The notes under the pieces are model-generated. The model worked only from the letters and a program-made list of their open reading frames with translations. It had not been told where the DNA came from and made no database searches. Shown one piece after another: positions 10,801 through 18,818 of a stretch of DNA of 37,437 nucleotides. This DNA comes from Tissierellia bacterium (GTDB taxonomy: Bacteria; Bacillota; Clostridia; Tissierellales; Sedimentibacteraceae): positions 1 through 37,437 of the forward strand of contig JAAYPY010000167.1 in the NCBI GenBank assembly GCA_012519555.1, given 5' to 3'. Numbering within the stretch: position 1 is the first letter of the stretch; each line of letters opens with the position of its first letter. The position numbers were made by a program, and so were the translations under genes.

Positions 10801-10968
10801 TTCTGGTCCTGCTCCCTCATAGCTTGTTTGAACCATTACATAGGGCAGCTCCATCTGAGGAAGCAAATCAATCTGAAGCTTGCTTAAGGATACTACACCT
10901 ATGACAATCACTATCAGGATTATCATTGTGATTGTAACAGGTTTTTTGACCGAGAATTTTGCAAGCAT
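7897..10968 (-). CDS. RND (AcrB/SwrC-like) efflux permease
   Basis: 1023 aa; FSVKKPVTITMIILIVIVIGVVSLSKLQIDLLPQMELPYVMVQTSYEGAGPEEIE; GMLVDNSIVVLENIYR; duplicated RND topology. Confidence 0.95.
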   Translation of the reverse strand: MLAKFSVKKPVTITMIILIVIVIGVVSLSKLQIDLLPQMELPYVMVQTSYEGAGPEEIENIISKPLEQTLSTVENIEDIISISSEGNSLLLMQFAFNTDMDEIMLQIRERVDIIKGFLPEGTSSPLALKLDPNALPVVQLAVSSKGDLYTTQKIAEDVISPRFERIEGTASASVTGGLEQEVEIMLKEEMIKGYNLSSSYLAQILGAENLNMPGGTVKKGNNELTVRTMGEFKSVEEINNMPIPLMKGGTVRLKDIADVNLKSKEQSSITKLNGKEVVQISIMKQSDANTVNVAASIDKEIEKLIGEYPDLELVTVFNQADYINLAIDNLISTATQGGILAILILLVFLRSFKTTLVIAISIPFSIITTFVILFFTDITLNMMTIGAFALAVGMLVDNSIVVLENIYRNRSLGMDRITASIDGTNEVSMAVTASTLTTIAVFLPIVFTGGLAAVVFKEFSLTITIALLSSLVIALTLVPMLSSKLISVKNLESEEAQEKKQGPLVIFYKKILNYSLKHRLVTMLISIALFVVSVIMVISVGAEFFPATDEGMINISANLPAGSEIEEIDSLLKEIQDTIAEIPEIEIVFTSAGGGDMYGMGSSSSGTITVLLKSLDERERSAKEISDEIRAMTKDIPGAEISVAESSTMMLGMSTGAISISIKGDDIDTLKAIGDDFKKIIETVEGTREVTTSYEDGIPQVQIIADRGIASQYGLTTAQIGSSIANALSGSNVTKFKVNGDEIDVVLKGDNIYGESISYLEMLPVETPMGSSVPLSEVADIKVEKGPISILRENQVRVLTVSGSVVGRDVQSASVEIEELLKEYEMPFGYSYIFGGEIEQIEETFTDLFLVMLMAIALVYMIIAAQFESLIQPLSIMFSVPLALSGGFIGLFITGLPLNVIGIIGLIILVGVVVNNAIVLVDYINIRRRRGEDRTAAIMKAGPIRIRPIMMTALTTILGLVPMSLGIGEGAELTQSMGVVVIGGLSLSTVLTLVIVPVMYTIFDDITEFFKRKIKKDLREQMQ

Positions 10969-10970
10969 TC

Positions 10971-12077
10971 TTATTCACCCCTTACAACCTTTATTTTGCT
11001 GCCATGGCTTATGTAATCCTGACCTTTCACAATCACTTTATCTCCCTGTGAGAGACCCGTTTTTATTTCAATATAATCACCGGTATCAAGTCCTGTCGTA
11101 ACTTCTTTTTGAAGGGCATTGTCACCCTCAGCTACAAACACATATTGTTTATCATCACGCTCTTTTACGGCTTCGGCTCTCACGGCAAAAGCATTGTCTA
11201 TATTATCAGTCTGCAAATAAACCTTGGCAAACATGCCGGGTTTAATTGTACCGTTATTTTCAATTATAATACTTACAGTGTAAAGATTTGTCATAATATC
11301 TGCTGAGGAGCTTACACTGTTTATTACAGCTTGACTTTTATAATTTGCTGAACTTATTTCAACAACCGCCTTATCCCCTGTCTTCACCTTATTTACAAGA
11401 CTTGCGGCTATTCCGAATTCAATGGTTACACTGTTGGAATCAACTATTGTTACAGGAGGATTAGCGGATGTTGCATACTCACCTTCAACAATGTTGATAC
11501 TTGAAATTACGCCTGATATAGGTGCTTTAACTTCAGCATTTTCAAGCATGGATGCTGCATTGGAATAAGCAACCCTTGCCTGTTCAACACCCATTCTCGC
11601 AGCTTCCAACGATTCATCGGAAGCAGCTAATTTTGCCTGTTCATACTGGGTTTCAGGTACTGCCCCTTCTTCATATAACTTTTCAATTCTCTCAAGGTTA
11701 TCCTTGGCACTTTGTATTTGGGCAGCAGTCACGTCAAACCCTGCTTTTGCAGCTTCATAAGAAGCATAAGCTTGATTAACCTGCTTTTCGATATCATCCT
11801 TATCCATAACAAAAAGGACATCATCTTTTACAACTATATCACCGACTTTTACATTTATTTTTTCTACCTTCCCTGCAATTAACGGAATTACATATACATC
11901 CTTGTCAGCAAATACCTTTGCTGTCATTATATTTTCTATGTATAAATTAATAGGCTTCAGTGTTTCCACTTCCACTGCAGTATAGGCTTCTTCCTCACTG
12001 ACGTTTGCTTCTTGCCCCGATGTGCAGCCTGCTAGAACAAATAAGATAATTAATAATAATGTCAATATTTTTTTCAA
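10971..12077 (-). CDS. HlyD/MFP-type periplasmic adaptor lipoprotein
   Basis: Lipobox LLIILFVLAGC; biotinyl-lipoyl-like VEKINVKVGDIVVKDDVLFVMD and coiled-coil hairpin; adjacent to RND gene. Confidence 0.92.
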   Translation of the reverse strand: MKKILTLLLIILFVLAGCTSGQEANVSEEEAYTAVEVETLKPINLYIENIMTAKVFADKDVYVIPLIAGKVEKINVKVGDIVVKDDVLFVMDKDDIEKQVNQAYASYEAAKAGFDVTAAQIQSAKDNLERIEKLYEEGAVPETQYEQAKLAASDESLEAARMGVEQARVAYSNAASMLENAEVKAPISGVISSINIVEGEYATSANPPVTIVDSNSVTIEFGIAASLVNKVKTGDKAVVEISSANYKSQAVINSVSSSADIMTNLYTVSIIIENNGTIKPGMFAKVYLQTDNIDNAFAVRAEAVKERDDKQYVFVAEGDNALQKEVTTGLDTGDYIEIKTGLSQGDKVIVKGQDYISHGSKIKVVRGE

Positions 12078-12098
12078 ATTACCCTCCTAAAATTAATC

Positions 12099-12112
12099 GA
12101 CCGACCGGTCAG
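12099..12112. promoter_or_regulatory. Candidate TetR-family operator just downstream of the RND operon promoter
   Basis: GACCGACCGGTCAG containing the perfect palindrome GACCGGTC (12103-12110), between promoter and RBS. Confidence 0.6.
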
Positions 12113-12123
12113 TTTTTAACAAA

Positions 12124-12152
12124 ATTATATCATCGGTGAATTTCACTGTCAA
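12124..12152 (-). promoter_or_regulatory. Perfect-consensus sigma-A promoter for HlyD-RND-TetR-TolC operon
   Basis: Reverse strand TTGACA (12147-12152), 17-nt spacer, TATAAT (12124-12129). Confidence 0.85.
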
Positions 12153-12199
12153 TAAATTAATTGCTATAATTCCTCCATTAGTATTAATATTTGATGCAA

Positions 12200-12243
12200 A
12201 AACAGACCTTCTTTAAGGCATTAGCCTGTAAGAAGGTCTGTTT
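12200..12243 (-). terminator. Intrinsic terminator downstream of the NapH-like gene
   Basis: AAACAGACCTTCTT (12200-12213) / AAGAAGGTCTGTTT (12230-12243) with internal AGGC/GCCT stem. Confidence 0.7.
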
Positions 12244-12269
12244 GAAAATTGTAAATGCTATACCAGGAA

Positions 12270-12911
12270 CTATGCTACTTCTTTATATTTTGCATTGTCA
12301 TAAGATATGACTTTTGATGGGCATACTTCTTTACATTTTCCACATACCAGGCATTCACTTTTTAATATGTAGGGCACTGTATTTTTTTCTTCCAGCTTAA
12401 TCGCATCAGCAGGACAATTTTTAACACAAATTCCACATTTGATGCATCCTTCTTCTGCTATAGAATATCCAAGCTTATTATTCTTAGAGAAAAGTGAAAA
12501 TAGTGTACCATATGGGCATAAATATCTATGCCAGAAGGAAGGTTCAAAAAATACAGTAAGTAAAATACCAATTGCAAACAACGCAGGTAAGACAGGTAAA
12601 TTCTTGCCTGTTTTTCGAACAAAAATAAATGTTATAAAAAATAGAACCAATACCCCTATTCTTGCTATATTTCCTTTTGCCCATTTTGGAGTTTTTAATC
12701 TGTTTCTTTTTCTTTTAGCGGCATCCTTGTCAATTACCTCCATTACGGTATTGATAGGACATACATACCCGCAATACAGTCTTCCCTTTACTGTAGATAG
12801 TAATAACCCTCCTAAAAACACTGCCATCCAAAGCTGAATTTTACCTAACAATATTAATGCAGCAAAGATGATTAAAGTAATAATTTGAATTGTTTTACGT
12901 TTATTTATCAT
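12270..12911 (-). CDS. NapH/MauN-like membrane polyferredoxin (4Fe-4S)
   Basis: CGYVCPINTVMEV and CPYGTLF membrane Cys motifs plus CIKCGICVKNCPADAI and CLVCGKCKEVCPSKVI. Start placed at ATG 12909-12911 (MINKRKTIQ), overlapping the end of the TetR gene. Confidence 0.85.
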   Translation of the reverse strand: MINKRKTIQIITLIIFAALILLGKIQLWMAVFLGGLLLSTVKGRLYCGYVCPINTVMEVIDKDAAKRKRNRLKTPKWAKGNIARIGVLVLFFITFIFVRKTGKNLPVLPALFAIGILLTVFFEPSFWHRYLCPYGTLFSLFSKNNKLGYSIAEEGCIKCGICVKNCPADAIKLEEKNTVPYILKSECLVCGKCKEVCPSKVISYDNAKYKEVA

Positions 12912-13479
12912 TATAAACTCCCTTGATTTCAATATTATCAACGATATTATTAACAAATTCTTCAATGTAGCTCTCATTTGATTCAGGTAAATATAGAAAA
13001 GATAAGAGACTTCCCATCAATACTCTCAAGGTGTATTCCTTGTTATTAAATTTCACTCCCATCTTATCAATTGAGCTTTTTAATAAATCAAAAATCCTTT
13101 TAATGTAATTTAAATCGTTTAATTCAGGATTAACTTGATTTTCCATAAGTACCAATCTAACAACCTTGTGATATTCTGAAATTAGTTTTATTCTTTCAAT
13201 AATTATATATTTTAATTTTTCCTTTGGACTTAAGTCCTTTGAAGCATCAATTGAATCTTTTAAAGTATTAACTATTATAGGTTCTATTGCTTCCATATAA
13301 ATTTCTTGTTTAGAAGAAAAATATCTAAACAAGGTTACTTCGGATATATTAGCGGATTTTGCAATATCTTGTGTTGTAGTACCATTGTACCCCTTCTCCA
13401 CAAATACCTCCAAAGCAGAGTTAAGTATTTGAATCCTTCTATCCTCCCTATTCATCCGAGTCCTTATTGGTTTATCCAT
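12901..13479 (-). CDS. TetR/AcrR family transcriptional regulator
   Basis: RRIQILNSALEVFVEKGYNGTTTQDIAKSANISEVTLFRYFSSKQEIY. Confidence 0.92.
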   Translation of the reverse strand: MDKPIRTRMNREDRRIQILNSALEVFVEKGYNGTTTQDIAKSANISEVTLFRYFSSKQEIYMEAIEPIIVNTLKDSIDASKDLSPKEKLKYIIIERIKLISEYHKVVRLVLMENQVNPELNDLNYIKRIFDLLKSSIDKMGVKFNNKEYTLRVLMGSLLSFLYLPESNESYIEEFVNNIVDNIEIKGVYNDK

Positions 13480-13490
13480 ATTACTCTCCC

Positions 13491-13512
13491 TATGTAAGTG
13501 TTTGCTTACATA
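13491..13512. promoter_or_regulatory. Candidate TetR autoregulatory operator
   Basis: TATGTAAG-TGTTTG-CTTACATA, perfect 8-bp inverted repeat, 11 nt upstream of the TetR start. Confidence 0.65.
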
Positions 13513-13719
13513 TAATATCAGCTAAGATTAAAATTGTCAAGTCGAGGATTTACTTTACGTTTTTTTATATGTTCTTGTAATTTATGGTCATAATTGATAC
13601 AATTGTAATTGCCGGGAAGCCTTATATGACATACTTTACCCGGAGGATGAATATGATTAAGACATAAATAGGGATAAATCATTGCTATTAATAAAATTCT
13701 CATAAAGGAGGTGATTAGT

Positions 13720-14937
13720 ATTAAACGAAAGATTAGCATTATTGTAGTTTTTGCATTTTTGCTAATACTCTCTGCAGGATGCCAGCAGAGTGATAAAGAT
13801 ATTAATGCGCTCAATGACCTAGAAATTATTAGAGCAGAAGTATGGAAGAATCAACATCCGGACATTTATGCATCTTTTATGACTAATGCTGAAATGGAAA
13901 AAACCACATATGGAGGCTCTGTGCCTGTTGACTACCTTGAAGAATTCCCTAATCTTAAGATTTTTTACGATGGATATGGATTTAGCAAAGAATACTTAAG
14001 AGCAAGAGGTCATATTTATGCTTTGGAAGATGTGATTAATACTTCCAGACCAAAAGGAGGAGCCAGCTGCTTAGCTTGCAAAGCCGCAGATTTTAATGTA
14101 CAGCTTACCAATGAAGGTGAAGGTTTAAACAAGATTCCATTTGTTGAATTTGTGGAAGCAAATCCTGAAATGGAAGGTATCAGCTGTTATGACTGTCACA
14201 GAAACACTCCCGGAGAAGTAAAAATAACAAGAACACATTTCACACAGGGTTTAACTTCTGTTGAAGAGGAAAAGTCAGGAAATTTAGCTTGCGCACAGTG
14301 TCATGTAGAATATTATTTAGATCCTGATACCAATAAAGTAATTTTACCTTGGCATAAGGGAATAGATACAGATGACATGATTGAGTACTATGATGAAATA
14401 AACTTTAGGGATTATGAACATCCGACTACAGGAGCACAAATATTAAAAGCACAGCATCCTGAATTTGAAACCTTTAAAGGAAGTATACATGATGCTCAAG
14501 GTTTAACTTGCATTGATTGTCACATGCCTAAAATAGCGGGAGAAAAAAACCTCAGATCTCATCAATGGACTAGCCCGCTTAAATCAAAAGAAGGATTGAC
14601 TCAATCTTGCATCCCTTGTCATGGTGGAGAACCGGAAGCCATCATAAGCAAGGTAGAAGGAGTTCAAGAATCAGTCTACAAGAAAACTAATGAAGTAAGT
14701 GATGAGCTTTTAGCTTACATCCATCGATTAGGGAAAGCTGTTGAAACTGGAGATGTGCCTGACGAAATTATAGAACAGCTGAGAGACATCCATAGAAATG
14801 CACAATTTAAGTGGGACTTTGTCTTTGTTGAAAATAGTGAGGGATTCCATAACTCTCAAAAGGCACATAAGGACCTGGATAGTGCACGTGAATTAATTAC
14901 AGAAGGAATAGCAATTTTAGAAGAATATGAGAAATAA
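13720..14937 (+). CDS. nrfA: Ammonia-forming cytochrome c nitrite reductase, lipoprotein form; ORF track start is GTG 13711
   Basis: Five haem motifs in NrfA order: CLACK, CYDCH, CAQCH, CIDCH, CIPCH; CHVEYYL, KAQHPE, HQWTSPL; lipobox LLILSAGC. AUU at 13720 is the best-spaced initiation site (see findings). Confidence 0.92.
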   Translation: MKRKISIIVVFAFLLILSAGCQQSDKDINALNDLEIIRAEVWKNQHPDIYASFMTNAEMEKTTYGGSVPVDYLEEFPNLKIFYDGYGFSKEYLRARGHIYALEDVINTSRPKGGASCLACKAADFNVQLTNEGEGLNKIPFVEFVEANPEMEGISCYDCHRNTPGEVKITRTHFTQGLTSVEEEKSGNLACAQCHVEYYLDPDTNKVILPWHKGIDTDDMIEYYDEINFRDYEHPTTGAQILKAQHPEFETFKGSIHDAQGLTCIDCHMPKIAGEKNLRSHQWTSPLKSKEGLTQSCIPCHGGEPEAIISKVEGVQESVYKKTNEVSDELLAYIHRLGKAVETGDVPDEIIEQLRDIHRNAQFKWDFVFVENSEGFHNSQKAHKDLDSARELITEGIAILEEYEK

Positions 14938-14940
14938 AAG

Positions 14941-14995
14941 AAATCCTTCACCTACCTTCCGGATGACATAATCATCTTAGCGAGGTGAAGGATTT
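14941..14995. terminator. Bidirectional terminator between nrfA and proS
   Basis: AAATCCTTCACCT (14941-14953) / AGGTGAAGGATTT (14983-14995), convergent genes on both sides. Confidence 0.7.
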
Positions 14996-14997
14996 TA

Positions 14998-16443
14998 TTA
15001 ATATGCTCTTGCCGCGTAAATCATGTGTTTTGCAGGTTTCCCGCAAATGTGACATTTGTCTCCTAAGTTTTCCTGTTCGAAAGGAATACATCTTATTGTT
15101 GCTCCGGTTTCTTCTTTTAACTTATCTTCGCATTCCCTTTCACCGCACCACATCATTTTTGCAAATCCGGGGCGGTTAGGCAAATCTTTTTTGTACTGCT
15201 CATAGTCTTTTACTATATAAGTATGGGCTTCTCTGTGAGCCTTTGCTTTTTCAAATAAATCTGTCTGCATTGTATTTAGGATTTCAGCAATTTTGTCATC
15301 AATATTGTCAAGTGATAAAACTTCTTTCTCCAATTTATCTCTTCGAACTGCAACAGCCTGGTTGTTTTCTATATCTCTGGGGCCTATTTCAATACGTATG
15401 GGATAACCCTTCATTTCGTATTGATTGAATTTCCAGCCGGGTGAATATTCCGTATTATCGTCAAGTTCGACTCTTATTCCTTTCGCTTTTAATTTATCAT
15501 ATAATTCGTTTGCTTTTTCCAAAACGCCTTCTTTCTTTTGAGCTATTGGAATTATCACAACCTGAACAGGCGCCATTTTAGGTGGTAATACTAAGCCTCT
15601 GTTATCGGAATGAACCATTATTAAACCGCCGATAAGCCTGGTTGAAATACCCCATGAAGTATGATAGGGATATTCTTCATGTCCTGTTCTACCCTGGTAT
15701 TTAATTTCAAAAGCTTTAGTAAAATGCTGTCCTAAATTATGCGAGGTTCCTGCTTGAAGTGCCTGACCGTCATGCATCAATGCCTCCATAGTGTATGTGG
15801 CATGTGCTCCGGCAAATCTTTCCTTGTCGCTTTTTTGTCCTATTACAACGGGCATAGCCATTAAGTCTTCTGCTACCTGCCTATATATATCAAGCATTTG
15901 TAAAGTTTCTGCTTGGGCTTCCTCTTCTGTTTCGTGGAGAGTATGGCCTTCCTGCCATAAAAATTCCGATGTCCTTAAAAAAGGCCTGGTTGCTTTCTCC
16001 CACCTTACAACACTACACCACTGGTTATATAAAAATGGCAGGTCTCTATATGAATTAAGCCATTTTGCATACATGTGACATATAATTGTTTCTGATGTAG
16101 GTCTTATCACAAGCCTTTCTGCCAACTCCTGACTTCCACCGTGTGTAACCCAGGCGACCTCGGGAGCAAACCCTTCAACATGTTCCTTTTCCTTATTTAA
16201 TAAACTTTCAGGAATTAATAGCGGGAAATACATATTTTTATGTCCTGTTGCTTTAAATTTAGCATCGGCATATTCTTGAATCCTTTCCCACAAGGCATAC
16301 CCGTATGGTCTTATTACCATAAAACCTTTTACCGGTGAATAATCAACTAACTCATTTTTCATTATTACATCTGTATACCACCTGCTAAAGTCTTCCTCCA
16401 TAGGTGTTATTTCTTTTACAAATTCTTTTTCCTTCTTAGCCAT
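14998..16443 (-). CDS. proS: Prolyl-tRNA synthetase (short, archaeal/eukaryotic-type ProS)
   Basis: [56 protein letters not shown]...[10 protein letters not shown]...[15 protein letters not shown]. Start at 16441-16443; the longer ORF runs into the T-box leader. Confidence 0.95.
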   Translation of the reverse strand: MAKKEKEFVKEITPMEEDFSRWYTDVIMKNELVDYSPVKGFMVIRPYGYALWERIQEYADAKFKATGHKNMYFPLLIPESLLNKEKEHVEGFAPEVAWVTHGGSQELAERLVIRPTSETIICHMYAKWLNSYRDLPFLYNQWCSVVRWEKATRPFLRTSEFLWQEGHTLHETEEEAQAETLQMLDIYRQVAEDLMAMPVVIGQKSDKERFAGAHATYTMEALMHDGQALQAGTSHNLGQHFTKAFEIKYQGRTGHEEYPYHTSWGISTRLIGGLIMVHSDNRGLVLPPKMAPVQVVIIPIAQKKEGVLEKANELYDKLKAKGIRVELDDNTEYSPGWKFNQYEMKGYPIRIEIGPRDIENNQAVAVRRDKLEKEVLSLDNIDDKIAEILNTMQTDLFEKAKAHREAHTYIVKDYEQYKKDLPNRPGFAKMMWCGERECEDKLKEETGATIRCIPFEQENLGDKCHICGKPAKHMIYAARAY

Positions 16444-16454
16444 TTTTTCTCCTT

Positions 16455-16675
16455 TCAAATAAAAACCGCCTCTTAAATCAAGAGGCGGATATCCGCGGTA
16501 CCACTCTAATCGCTGCCAATTAATAAACAGCACTCATTTATATAAGGGATTGCCCTTTGAGTTGTTACCCTCAAATACTCCAAGGCGGGTTCAAAATACA
16601 TTGGGTCGAAAATCTTCCACCGCTGATTTTCTCTCTAGAGACCGTGCAAATTTACTATTCCTCTTCAACGTAATT
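16455..16675 (-). ncRNA. T-box leader upstream of proS, candidate tRNA-Pro specifier
   Basis: Reverse strand: AGAGTGGTACCGCGG (16493-16507) antiterminator, terminator CCGCCTCTT/AAGAGGCGG (16466-16488) plus TTTTT; stem I contains GAACCCGCC, consistent with a CCC proline specifier. Confidence 0.92.
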
Positions 16676-16689
16676 ATTAATTTGTATAC

Positions 16690-16718
16690 ATAATATAAAA
16701 ATTTATTATTTTTGTCAA
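16690..16718 (-). promoter_or_regulatory. Promoter for T-box-proS transcript
   Basis: Reverse strand TTGACA (16713-16718), 17 nt, TATTAT (16690-16695). Confidence 0.75.
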
Positions 16719-16844
16719 CAGCTTTTAAATATTTTTTTCAAAAGGTTGAGAGCTCTTCATTGCGCCAGAATAACAGGTTTAGTGGAAGTAAACAGTAACT
16801 TTTGGTATATAAAATTCAAATATGAAAATTCTTCAAAAGTTATC

Positions 16845-16873
16845 TTGAAATTCCAATCCCCTGACTGTATAAT
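16845..16873 (+). promoter_or_regulatory. Promoter for 5'-nucleotidase gene
   Basis: TTGAAA (16845-16850), 17 nt, TATAAT (16868-16873). Confidence 0.7.
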
Positions 16874-16911
16874 TAATGTAGGTCTTAACATAAAAGAAGG
16901 AGGAAATTTTA

Positions 16912-18702
16912 ATGAAAAAGGTATTAAGTTTAGTTTTAGTCGTATTACTGATTCTAAGCAGTTTTAGCTTTGCTTTTGCAGAAGATGCTGAAACCGTGAA
17001 AATTACTATTATCCACACTAATGATACCCATGCAAGATTAGTGGGATCTGACTCTCAAATAGGCTTTGCCAAAATAGCAAGTCTTATTAAGGAAGCCAAG
17101 GTAGCAAATCCCAACACATTGGTTCTTGATGCAGGGGATACCCTCCATGGTATGCCTATTGTAAATATCTCCAAAGGCGAAAATGCAATTAACGTATTGG
17201 AAGCAGCAGGCTATGATTACATGACTTTAGGAAACCATGACTTTAATTACGGCAAGGACAGGTTGCTCGAATTAAGAGATATGGCCAAGATAGGTATGTT
17301 GAGTGCAAATGTTGTTGACGAAGAGGGAGAATATCTTTTTACTCCTTACGTTATTGAAGAAATAGGCGGTGTTAAGGTTGGTATTTACGGCCTTTCTACT
17401 CCTGATACGGCATTTCTTGCAAATCCTAAATATATGGAAGGTTTAACATTTAAAGATCCTATAGAAGTATCAAAAGACATGGTACAAGAACTCGAAGGCA
17501 AGGCTGATGTTATAATTGCATTGGCACATTTAGGACTTGATGAAAGTTCGGTTGTAACATCAAAGGCTTTAGCCCAAGCAGTAGAAGGAATCGACCTGAT
17601 TATTGACGGACACAGCCATTCATTGTTAGAGGCCGGTCAATTAGAAAATAATACTTTGATCGTACAAACCAAAAATTACGGTGAAAATTTAGGTTATGTT
17701 GATATTGAAGTTTTAAACGGTGAGGTTACCGGTATATCAGCAAGACTTCTACCTGTAGCAGACACTGCAGAAGTTGTTCCTGATCCTGATTTAGCAGCAT
17801 TTATTGATTCAATTGACCCGAGGAAAGACCCCGCATTTAATGAAGTAATAGCAACAACAGATGTATATTTAGACGGCGTGAGAGAAAATGTGAGAACTAA
17901 GGAAACAAATCTTGGAAATCTTTCAGCCGATGCAGCAAGGGCTGCAACAGGTGCTGATATTGCGTTCGTAAACGGTGGAGGCATCAGAGAAGATATACCT
18001 GTAGGTGATATAACAAAAGCTAAGATAGCAGCTATATTCCCCTTTGGAAACACAATTGAAGTGAAGAAAATTACAGGTGCAGACCTGAAAGCAATGCTTG
18101 AATGGTCCGTAAGCGATTATCCTGCCGCAAAGGGAGCCTTCCTGCAGGTAAGCGGAATGGAATTTACATTTGACCCTGCTCAGCCGGTGGATTCCAAGGT
18201 TGTAGAAATAAAAGTAGGCGGCGAGGAATTTGATGAAGCTAAGGAATATACGGTTGCAATAAACGACTATATGTCAGTTGGCGGAGACGGTTATGCAATG
18301 CTGGCTAAATATGATGTTCTTGCTATATACGGCACCTATGAAGAAATCGTCATAGATTATATTGCAACTAACGGAACTGCAGGCAGTGAAGTTTCAGGAA
18401 GAATTAAAGTGAAGGAAACTGTTGTTGAAGAACCTGCTCCGGTTGAACCCGAGCCCGAAGAACCTGCTCCGGTTGAACCCGAACCGGTTGAACCTGAACC
18501 GACTCCGGTTGAACCCGAACCGACTCCGGTTGAACCTGCACCCGCTCCAGAAGAAGTAATTTACATAGTAGTTCCCGGGGATGTTTTGTGGAAAATAGCG
18601 GCTCAATATGATTTAACTTATCAGGAGTTAGCTGAATATAACAATATTGCGAATCCTCATTTAATTTATCCGGATCAAGTTATAAAAGTACCAACTAAGT
18701 AA
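16912..18702 (+). CDS. Secreted 5'-nucleotidase/UshA-family metallophosphoesterase with C-terminal LysM domain
   Basis: Signal peptide; ITIIHTNDTHARL, LDAGDTLHG, LGNHDFNYG, NGGGIREDI; PEPVEPEP linker; LysM YIVVPGDVLWKIAAQYDLTYQELAEYNNIANPHLIYPDQVIKVP. Confidence 0.93.
   Translation: MKKVLSLVLVVLLILSSFSFAFAEDAETVKITIIHTNDTHARLVGSDSQIGFAKIASLIKEAKVANPNTLVLDAGDTLHGMPIVNISKGENAINVLEAAGYDYMTLGNHDFNYGKDRLLELRDMAKIGMLSANVVDEEGEYLFTPYVIEEIGGVKVGIYGLSTPDTAFLANPKYMEGLTFKDPIEVSKDMVQELEGKADVIIALAHLGLDESSVVTSKALAQAVEGIDLIIDGHSHSLLEAGQLENNTLIVQTKNYGENLGYVDIEVLNGEVTGISARLLPVADTAEVVPDPDLAAFIDSIDPRKDPAFNEVIATTDVYLDGVRENVRTKETNLGNLSADAARAATGADIAFVNGGGIREDIPVGDITKAKIAAIFPFGNTIEVKKITGADLKAMLEWSVSDYPAAKGAFLQVSGMEFTFDPAQPVDSKVVEIKVGGEEFDEAKEYTVAINDYMSVGGDGYAMLAKYDVLAIYGTYEEIVIDYIATNGTAGSEVSGRIKVKETVVEEPAPVEPEPEEPAPVEPEPVEPEPTPVEPEPTPVEPAPAPEEVIYIVVPGDVLWKIAAQYDLTYQELAEYNNIANPHLIYPDQVIKVPTK
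18427..18538 (+). repeat. Tandem repeat encoding the Pro/Glu-rich linker
   Basis: GAAGAACCTGCTCCGGTTGAACCCGA repeated at 18427 and 18457 (30-bp period), followed by a CGACTCCGGTTGAACC(C/T) repeat of 24-bp period. Confidence 0.8.
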
Positions 18703-18717
18703 CATGAAATATGGCAA

Positions 18718-18745
18718 TGAGGCCTTGTTATATAACAAGGCCTCA
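18718..18745. terminator. Bidirectional terminator
   Basis: TGAGGCCTTGTTATATAACAAGGCCTCA, perfect 28-bp palindrome followed by TTTTA. Confidence 0.8.
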
Positions 18746-18818
18746 TTTTATTATCCCATACCATTCCTTTTTACTTTTACCTATTCATATATTCTTATTT
18801 ACATACTTTCTCATTTAC

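Noticed and set aside
13518-13814. 98-aa reverse ORF overlapping the nrfA start
   Set aside because: No RBS or domain; overlaps the signal peptide coding region and regulatory region of nrfA.
16444-16533. N-terminal extension of proS ([30 protein letters not shown])
   Set aside because: This DNA is the T-box antiterminator/terminator; the real start is 16443.
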